NCBI GenBank assembly: GCA_043421945.1
Contig: JBHOGO010000111.1
Coordinates: 1-12,207, forward strand
Length of the DNA stretch: 12,207 bases
Source: Thaumasiovibrio sp043421945
GTDB lineage: Bacteria > Pseudomonadota > Gammaproteobacteria > Enterobacterales > Vibrionaceae
Direction of reading: 5' to 3'
The notes under the pieces are model-generated. The model did no database searches. It was not told the origin of the DNA and saw only the letters and a list, made by a program, of their open reading frames with translations. The translations under genes and the position numbers were made by a program. Below are positions 7,204 to 12,207 of the stretch, one piece after another (the stretch's first letter is position 1; each line of letters begins with the position of its first letter).

Positions 7204-8952
7204 ATGAAACATACCATTTTTTCTCACAATGCTATGCAAACCAAAGCTGACTTTCAGCAGCTAGTCAGAGATTTATTTGAACCCCTGCTCCCCTTTTATC
7301 GCGAGCAGGGACCGAGGATCGACTTTGACGAGGGCGCAGCTTGCTTTGATATGGTAGCGAGTTCACTTGAAGGTGTTGCAAGACCCTTATGGGGGATCAT
7401 ACCACTCACATTGGGAGGTGGAACATTTGAACACTGGCCGATGATTAGGGAACTGCTAATTCAAGGCACTGACCCTCAATCTGATACCTTTTGGGGAGCG
7501 TTGGGAGATGTAGACCAACGCAGTGTTGAGATGGCTGCAATTGGTCTATTACTTGCCGTACTGCCAGAGCAAGGGTGGGAGCCACTCACAGAGCCGCAAC
7601 AAAATAATCTGGCGTTATGGCTGGCGAGTATTCAGGATAAACCAACCTCGCATAATAATTGGCTGTTTTTCACCATTTTTGTCCAACAAGGGCTGCGTAA
7701 GGTTAATCGTGCTGATTTAGTTAATCGTGAATTAGAGCAGCAATATCTTGAGAAGATCAAGAATTGGTATCTGGGTGATGGCTGGTACGGCGATGGTGAT
7801 ATTGAGACCATTGATCATTACGGCGGCTTTGCCATGCATTTTTACGGTATTATCTATGCGACCCTATTCGAACATAATGACCCCGTTTATGCTGAGCTAT
7901 TTACCGAGCGAGCGAATGCGTTTGCTGGCCCCTTTAGTTACTGGTTTGCAGACAATGGAGATACCTTAGCGCAAGGGCGCTCTCTGACTTATCGCTTTGC
8001 TTGTGGAGGCTTTTGGGCTGCATATTCTACGCTCAAAAATTCTACGTTCACACCTGGTGAAATCAAAGGGCTATGGGCTCGACATCTGCGTAGTTGGAAA
8101 CACAAACCAATTTTCACTCACGACGGTCGACTCAGTCGGGGGTACGACTACCCTAATTTGCACATGTGTGAAGTATACAACTCACCTACATCACCTTATT
8201 GGGCGATGAAAGCGTTTTTCCCTTTGATGCTTGCGGATGATGCAGATTTTTGGACTTGTGAAGAGGAAAAACTCATTTACGCCCAAAGTGTCATGTCTAT
8301 ACCGGCCAACAAAACAATAGTACAGAGAGTCGACGGCAACAGTATTGTTCATTATGGGGCAAATATTCACCCGCTATTTCAGCTTGATAAATACAATAAG
8401 TTTGCCTATTCAACCTTTGGAGGTATGGATATTAATGCCTTGCTTTACAGTGAAAATTTAAGCTTCGGTGATAACATCTTAGCGTTAAGTTTTGACCAAG
8501 GGGCAAACTGGCAGATGCGTCAGAAGAACCTAAAGGTGACGCAGACTGCAGGCGAATTATCGATTCATTGGCAGTCTGGGGAGGTTAACGTCCTTACCGA
8601 AATTACCATTGATGAGGAAGGTGGATTCACTCGCAGCCATAGCTTTGAATTTAATCGAGAAGTGTGGATCTCTGAAACTGGATTTGCAGTGGGGAAATGG
8701 TATGCGGAAGAAAAACTTCACGAAGCCAGAGGTGTGCAAGGAGCGATAACAGGCGCGTTACTCACTGTTGAGGGAAGTAATGGCTACACAACAATTAAAA
8801 GCCTAGATCATCACGCAAAATCAGCTCACTTGAGCACTAGAGTGCACACTGATGTATCTTTTCCTCGCAGTGTCGTGCCTTTTCTTCTCACCAAACTCCC
8901 ACCTGGTAAACATTCTTTGAAAACGTATTACAAAATGGGGAAGAAGGAATAG
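7204..8952 (+). CDS. DUF2264-family protein, probable glycoside hydrolase
   Basis: This 582-residue protein matches the DUF2264 family in length and layout: an N-terminal helical region, probably an (alpha/alpha)-barrel, and from about residue 390 a beta-rich C-terminal part. Conserved-looking stretches include SHNNWLFFTIFV (149-160), DGWYGDGDIETIDHYGGFAMHFY (192-214) and LAQGRSLTYRFA (255-266), rich in Asp, His and Tyr as expected of a sugar-binding cleft. I recall, with limited certainty, that DUF2264 proteins are linked to CAZy family GH154, which includes beta-glucuronidases. There is no signal peptide or membrane segment, so it should be cytoplasmic. As last gene of the GH88-TRAP operon it probably acts on an imported uronate-containing oligosaccharide or on the GH88 product. 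Catalytic residues cannot be assigned from sequence alone. The ribosome-binding site is weak. Confidence 0.8.
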   Translation: MKHTIFSHNAMQTKADFQQLVRDLFEPLLPFYREQGPRIDFDEGAACFDMVASSLEGVARPLWGIIPLTLGGGTFEHWPMIRELLIQGTDPQSDTFWGALGDVDQRSVEMAAIGLLLAVLPEQGWEPLTEPQQNNLALWLASIQDKPTSHNNWLFFTIFVQQGLRKVNRADLVNRELEQQYLEKIKNWYLGDGWYGDGDIETIDHYGGFAMHFYGIIYATLFEHNDPVYAELFTERANAFAGPFSYWFADNGDTLAQGRSLTYRFACGGFWAAYSTLKNSTFTPGEIKGLWARHLRSWKHKPIFTHDGRLSRGYDYPNLHMCEVYNSPTSPYWAMKAFFPLMLADDADFWTCEEEKLIYAQSVMSIPANKTIVQRVDGNSIVHYGANIHPLFQLDKYNKFAYSTFGGMDINALLYSENLSFGDNILALSFDQGANWQMRQKNLKVTQTAGELSIHWQSGEVNVLTEITIDEEGGFTRSHSFEFNREVWISETGFAVGKWYAEEKLHEARGVQGAITGALLTVEGSNGYTTIKSLDHHAKSAHLSTRVHTDVSFPRSVVPFLLTKLPPGKHSLKTYYKMGKKE

Positions 8953-9032
8953 AGACCTATCACAACAGCGATCATCACCCTACCTTCCGGCATGATTGCT
9001 TTACTGCTTCAATACAGTAATGAATACACGAC

Positions 9033-9072
9033 GTTGACAAGAAAGTGCTTTCAATAGCACTTTCTCGTCAAC
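9033..9072. terminator. Bidirectional hairpin between convergent operons
   Basis: A 17-bp stem with one mismatch, GTTGACAAGAAAGTGCT (9033-9049) and AGCACTTTCTCGTCAAC (9056-9072), encloses a six-base TTCAAT loop. It lies between the ends of the plus-strand GH88 operon (8952) and the minus-strand SDR/TRAP operon (9102), so it can serve both transcripts. T-runs are weak on both sides. Confidence 0.7.
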
Positions 9073-9101
9073 ATTGATACACGCCCGCATAAAACCATAC
9101 C

Positions 9102-9428
9102 TCAGGAGGCGACACCACTTAAGATGTGTTTTCTGGCGTAATCTTGCTTTGCGGCAAAGATAAAATCATCCCAAGATTCAAACCCCGTTTGCTCAGAAAT
9201 AAATGACTGCCACTGTGATTCCAAGATATTTTCAAATGCGTGCTGTGATACATCGCTCTGTCCAAGCGAAGTAAATAGCGACTTCATTGATGGATAAGTC
9301 GAATTCCGCTTTAGAAAGGAGTCATCAACAAGTTCTAAAAAAGTGATTGAGTCTTGCTTCTTTAGTGCTTGCGCGTTAGCCATAATCTTATCTATATTGC
9401 GGTAAAATGTAATTCTATCAATTGTCAT
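9102..9428 (-). CDS. Small protein of unknown function, last gene of the second TRAP operon
   Basis: I do not recognise this 108-residue protein. It has no signal peptide, membrane helix, cysteine cluster or obvious catalytic motif. Composition suggests a mostly helical, soluble cytoplasmic protein: amphipathic stretches around residues 1-25 and 62-75, and an aromatic/acidic segment FESWDDFIFAAKQDYARKH (82-100). It is not a cupin, so it is not the KdgF-type enzyme sometimes found with uronate genes. It is a real gene: AGGAG lies six bases before the ATG and overlaps the stop codon (TAG) of the upstream SDR gene, so the two are translationally coupled. Such coupling suggests a partner or accessory subunit of the SDR, but this is inference. 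Confidence 0.7.
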   Translation of the reverse strand: MTIDRITFYRNIDKIMANAQALKKQDSITFLELVDDSFLKRNSTYPSMKSLFTSLGQSDVSQHAFENILESQWQSFISEQTGFESWDDFIFAAKQDYARKHILSGVAS

Positions 9429-9437
9429 TATATTCTC

Positions 9438-10166
9438 CTAGCGCATGGTAAGGCCGCCGTTAATGTCTATACTTTCCCCATTAACGAAGTCGTTGTTAAT
9501 ACAGAACGCTACCGTACTGGCAATATTCTCAGGAGTACCATTACGTTTCAATGGGTTATTCTCTGCCCAATTAACCATCTGTTCTGGTGTAGAAACCTTA
9601 TGATGGAAAGGTGTATCAATAACACCAGGAGACACGGAGTTAACTCTAATAACAGGTGCCAACTCTGTCGCTAAACCACGTGTAAAGGTATCTACAGCTC
9701 CCTTCGATGCCGCATACAATGTTGCTGTCGGTCCACCATGACGTACAACAACCGATGTAATATTTGTTATCGACGGACTATTTCCCTTTCGTAATAATGG
9801 GATAGCAAGAGATGTAATCTTGAATAGACTAAAAGTGTTCAATGCAAAAATATCTTGCATCAAGTCCCATTGTAGAGAGTCAGCGGCTTGTCTTTGTACT
9901 AACCCGCCAGCATTGTTCACCAATACATCAAGGTACTCGGTATAAGCTTTTATATCTTCAAAAAGCGCGATGCAGGCTTGTTCTGAAGTAATATCCGCTT
10001 TGAGTAAATGAACCTCTGCCCCAAGATTTTTCAATTCAACGGCCAAAGCTTCTGCTGCTTCCACTGAACGATTATAAGTGAGGAATAGCTCATTTCCCTT
10101 TGCCATGGAACGAGCAGTTTCTGCCCCAATGCCAGTACTTGCACCAGTAATCAATATTTTTTTCAC
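9438..10166 (-). CDS. Short-chain dehydrogenase/reductase (SDR)
   Basis: This 242-residue protein is a complete classical SDR oxidoreductase. It shows the nucleotide-binding TGASTGIG (7-14), NNAG (84-87), and the catalytic set Asn110, Ser138, Tyr151 and Lys155 in YAASK, followed by SPG (179-181) and a C-terminal DINGG. Arg33 after the second beta strand (TYNRS) favours NADP(H). The start codon is GTG with AAGGAG nine bases upstream; the start lies next to the dctQ stop, so the genes are tightly coupled. SDRs linked to TRAP transporters often oxidise or reduce an imported hydroxy or keto acid; in uronate pathways some reduce 4-deoxy-5-hexosulose uronate to 2-keto-3-deoxygluconate. Whether this one does so is open. 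It is coupled downstream to a small unknown protein. Confidence 0.9.
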   Translation of the reverse strand: MKKILITGASTGIGAETARSMAKGNELFLTYNRSVEAAEALAVELKNLGAEVHLLKADITSEQACIALFEDIKAYTEYLDVLVNNAGGLVQRQAADSLQWDLMQDIFALNTFSLFKITSLAIPLLRKGNSPSITNITSVVVRHGGPTATLYAASKGAVDTFTRGLATELAPVIRVNSVSPGVIDTPFHHKVSTPEQMVNWAENNPLKRNGTPENIASTVAFCINNDFVNGESIDINGGLTMR

Positions 10167-10167
10167 G

Positions 10168-10677
10168 TTAAATAGCTCCTTGTGCCTTCAATTTATTGTT
10201 AATCAACAATTCTCTGACGTTTACAACAATATTCTTTACCGAATGCAATGACATATAAGCCCCTGAAACAAACATGCATAGGTAATACATACTCCTAGGT
10301 ATTTGAAATATTGGAGACCAAGCCGTAGATTTAATAATCAATTGATAACTATAGTAAGTGAACAATATAAGAAAGAACACATTAACTATATTTATCAATA
10401 ATGAATGAATTAACTTAATGTGCTTTGACTTTATTTTACTTTCGATAATATCAATGTAAGGGTGCTCGTTATGCTTCCATAACACTGCTGCCTGGCAAAA
10501 CACCATCCATGCAAACAGCAGCTCTACAATTTCATCGAACCAACCAATTGTATAGATAGGGAAAAAGCGAAAAAAGACATTCAAGACAAGTAATGCAAAT
10601 AAGCTCACTAGACAGACAGCAGAAATAACATAAAGTATCTTCTCAACAACATCATCCATTTTCTTTAAAAGAATCAT
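10168..10677 (-). CDS. dctQ: TRAP transporter small permease subunit, DctQ
   Basis: This 169-residue inner-membrane protein has four hydrophobic segments (about 13-35, 48-66, 89-112 and 128-146). It carries the DctQ hallmark GWFDEIVELLFAWMVFCQAA (45-64) followed by WKHNEHPYIDI. It pairs with the separate DctM encoded just upstream. The ATG at 10677 has AGGGGG overlapping the dctM stop region (stop at 10686-10688), so translation is probably coupled. A later in-frame Met7 has no better ribosome-binding site. Its gene is AT-rich relative to the GH88 operon. Only the last 39 codons of the matching dctP remain in the window. Confidence 0.92.
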   Translation of the reverse strand: MILLKKMDDVVEKILYVISAVCLVSLFALLVLNVFFRFFPIYTIGWFDEIVELLFAWMVFCQAAVLWKHNEHPYIDIIESKIKSKHIKLIHSLLINIVNVFFLILFTYYSYQLIIKSTAWSPIFQIPRSMYYLCMFVSGAYMSLHSVKNIVVNVRELLINNKLKAQGAI

Positions 10678-10685
10678 ATATCCCC

Positions 10686-11960
10686 CTAGCCTAACAAAGA
10701 AGGCGCTATTAGAGACAGCTGTGGAATGAATGATACTGCGCCCAATACGATAAGAATACCAATGATATACGGTAAAACTTCTCGACTCAGTTCACTCACT
10801 TTCACTTCACTGACACTGGCTACCGCATAGAGGCACATACCAACAGGCGGGCTTAAAAGACCAATCATTGAAGCCAATATCATGATCACCCCAAATTGTA
10901 TCGGGTCCATTCCTATATAATTAACTAATGGCATAAAAATGGGAACACAGATTAAGATAACGGCAATTCCTTCCAAAAACATGCCTAGAACCAATAATAT
11001 TCCAATCATGATAAGAAGAAGAACCACTGGAGAATCAAACACGCTCAACAAAGAATCTATCACTAACTGTGGGATCTTCAGGAAGATCATTACCCAACTA
11101 AAAAATCCGGCAACAGACATGATAAACATGACCTTAACGGTATGCAGTAAGGTGTCTCTGATTATCTCTTTCAACGCATTAAAGCTTAGCTCTGCATAAA
11201 CAACACCACTTAAGAACATTGCGTATACACAGGCAACAACAGCAGCCTCAGTCGGTGTAAAAACCCCAGCCAAAATACCACCAACTATAATAACGGGAGT
11301 CAATAGCGGTAATATAGCTTGCTTGAAGCTATCAAAAAGTTCTCTCGATGAAACCTTAGGCTGTTTCTTGTAATTCCTTTTTTTAGAGATGAAATAAACA
11401 GAGATAATCATGGCTAATGCCATTAAGGCGCCAGGTATCATCCCTGCTAAAAACAATTTTCCTACAGACACACCCGTTAAAGAACCATATATCACAAATG
11501 GAATACTGGGGGGGATAACAGGGCCAATGGTTGATGAAGCCGCAGTAATTGCAGCTGAAAAACGGCTGTCGTAACCATTATCGACCATTGCTTTTATCTC
11601 TATTTTTCCAAGACCTGCCGCATCTGCTACCGCAGCACCTGACATCCCAGAAAAAATAACACTCGATAAAACATTAACTTGCCCTAGTCCTCCCCAATAA
11701 TGCCCAACGCAGTTTCGTGCAAACCTAAAAATACGGTCAGTGATTCCACCGGTATTCATGAGGTTACCAGCAAAAATAAAGAAAGGGATCGCGAGTAAAG
11801 TGAACCCAGTAGTCGACGAATACATCCTTTGTCCTAACATCGTCAACGCGTGGGAATAATCAGTCATTGCAAGAATAGAAACACTACCCAAAGAGATAGC
11901 AATTGGGGCTCCGATCAGGATTAATAATATCAACCCTGTAAATACAAAAATTCCGGTCAT
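10686..11960 (-). CDS. dctM: TRAP transporter large permease subunit, DctM
   Basis: This 424-residue protein has the normal length and multi-helix layout of a stand-alone DctM, the sodium-coupled transport subunit in the inner membrane. Signature stretches include LLAIPFFIFAGNLMNTGGITDR (55-76), SGMSGAAVADAAGLG (104-118), IPPSIPFVIYG (149-159) and a late SPPVGMCLY region. It lies downstream of the truncated dctP across a GNRA-loop hairpin and is followed directly by dctQ. The order P-M-Q differs from the first system, which has a fused Q-M permease. With its receptor gene broken, this permease is probably not functional as a full TRAP system unless an intact dctP exists elsewhere. Confidence 0.93.
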   Translation of the reverse strand: MTGIFVFTGLILLILIGAPIAISLGSVSILAMTDYSHALTMLGQRMYSSTTGFTLLAIPFFIFAGNLMNTGGITDRIFRFARNCVGHYWGGLGQVNVLSSVIFSGMSGAAVADAAGLGKIEIKAMVDNGYDSRFSAAITAASSTIGPVIPPSIPFVIYGSLTGVSVGKLFLAGMIPGALMALAMIISVYFISKKRNYKKQPKVSSRELFDSFKQAILPLLTPVIIVGGILAGVFTPTEAAVVACVYAMFLSGVVYAELSFNALKEIIRDTLLHTVKVMFIMSVAGFFSWVMIFLKIPQLVIDSLLSVFDSPVVLLLIMIGILLVLGMFLEGIAVILICVPIFMPLVNYIGMDPIQFGVIMILASMIGLLSPPVGMCLYAVASVSEVKVSELSREVLPYIIGILIVLGAVSFIPQLSLIAPSLLG

Positions 11961-11978
11961 AATTAGCCACTCATAATA

Positions 11979-12008
11979 AATAGCTCTAGCCTTTCGGCTA
12001 GAGCTATT
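11979..12008 (-). terminator. Hairpin between dctP and dctM of the second TRAP operon
   Basis: A perfect 13-bp stem, AATAGCTCTAGCC and GGCTAGAGCTATT, encloses a 4-base loop. On the transcribed minus strand the loop reads GAAA closed by C-G, a stable GNRA tetraloop, and is followed by a T-rich TATTTATTATG. It sits just after the dctP stop and just before dctM, and could act as a partial terminator or 3'-end stabiliser giving more dctP than permease mRNA. Confidence 0.8.
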
Positions 12009-12012
12009 AGTG

Positions 12013-12131
12013 TTACAACATTTTGAGGAAGTATTCGAGATTGTCTACCCCTACATATTTACCAATCGCATCGTAGGCAGGTCCCATTTCGGCTTTAAAT
12101 AATTCCTTGTCTACTTCTGTCACCTTCATGC
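12013..12131 (-). pseudogene. dctP: TRAP solute-binding protein dctP, 3' fragment cut by an IS
   Basis: Only the last 39 codons and the TAA stop remain inside the window. The reading frame gives a tail containing KVTEVDKELFKAEMGPAYDA and ending EYFLKML, which matches the C-terminal helix region of DctP proteins. The frame meets the CAGGG tip of the insertion sequence at 12132, so the gene is interrupted there. The missing 5' part should lie beyond the IS if this was a simple insertion. The hairpin and dctM that follow are in the normal position for a TRAP operon. The fragment is non-functional as a receptor by itself. The assignment rests on a short tail plus the operon context. Confidence 0.75.
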
Positions 12132-12207
12132 CAGGGCAAGATCATGAACGTTTTTCGAGCAAAATGATCAGTTTGACGATCAGTTTTACTTGTGATCTTA
12201 TACTCCC
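12132..12207. mobile_element. Insertion sequence end, right copy (partial)
   Basis: The tip starts CAGGGC and continues AAGATCATGAACGTTTTTC, matching the left-edge element end in 24 of 25 bases and facing it in inverted orientation. Further in lies a nine-base direct repeat, GATCAGTTT at 12166-12174 and 12178-12186, probably part of transposase recognition, and TGTGATCTTAT at 12191-12201, shared with the left copy. Four GATC sites fall in 76 bases. No transposase coding sequence is reached before the window ends. The insertion point lies within dctP. An ISAs1-type element is my best guess from the CAGGG tip. Confidence 0.75.

Noticed and set aside
9001..9020. Small TTACTG/CAGTAA hairpin after the DUF2264 gene
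   Set aside because: The stem is only 6 bp with an 8-base loop and no T-run; the 17-bp hairpin just downstream is the better terminator.
9102..9428. KdgF-like cupin identity for the 108-residue protein
   Set aside because: Size is similar, but the sequence looks helical and lacks the glycine- and histidine-containing cupin motifs.

Overview
The window looks like chromosome or accessory DNA from a marine gammaproteobacterium, most likely Vibrio or a close relative. This rests on gene style (TRAP transporters, uronate-type carbohydrate genes), a cAMP-CRP-like site and moderate AT-richness. It is an inference; there is no rRNA or other taxonomic marker. No tRNA, CRISPR array or complete transposase is present.

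Layout: (1) Bases 1-83 and 12132-12207 are the inward-facing, matching ends of an insertion sequence, so the whole window lies between two IS ends. (2) Bases 84-1399 hold a promoter and two plus-strand genes: a small outer-membrane beta-barrel protein and a metzincin-type zinc metallopeptidase lipoprotein. (3) Bases 1597-8952 form a carbohydrate locus. A LacI-family regulator (minus strand) is divergent from a four-gene operon: GH88 unsaturated glucuronyl hydrolase, TRAP solute-binding protein (DctP), fused TRAP DctQ-DctM permease, and a DUF2264 protein. The intergenic region carries two identical palindromic operators with a CRP-like site between them. (4) Bases 9102-12131 hold a second, convergent minus-strand TRAP operon, in transcription order: dctP (only its 3' end remains, cut by the right IS), dctM, dctQ, an SDR oxidoreductase, and a 108-residue protein I do not recognise. 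A long hairpin separates the two convergent operons.

How the genes may work together: GH88 enzymes remove the 4,5-unsaturated uronic acid that polysaccharide lyases leave on oligosaccharide ends. GH88 and DUF2264 here have no signal peptide, so the simplest model is that the TRAP system imports a small acidic saccharide, probably an unsaturated uronate disaccharide, which the two enzymes then split in the cytoplasm. LacI would sense the sugar or its product and CRP would add catabolite control. No polysaccharide lyase or sulfatase is present, so the polymer cannot be named. The second operon may handle a related acidic compound with SDR redox chemistry, but its solute receptor is disrupted. 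Both TRAP operons place a strong hairpin directly after dctP, which would favour more binding protein than permease.
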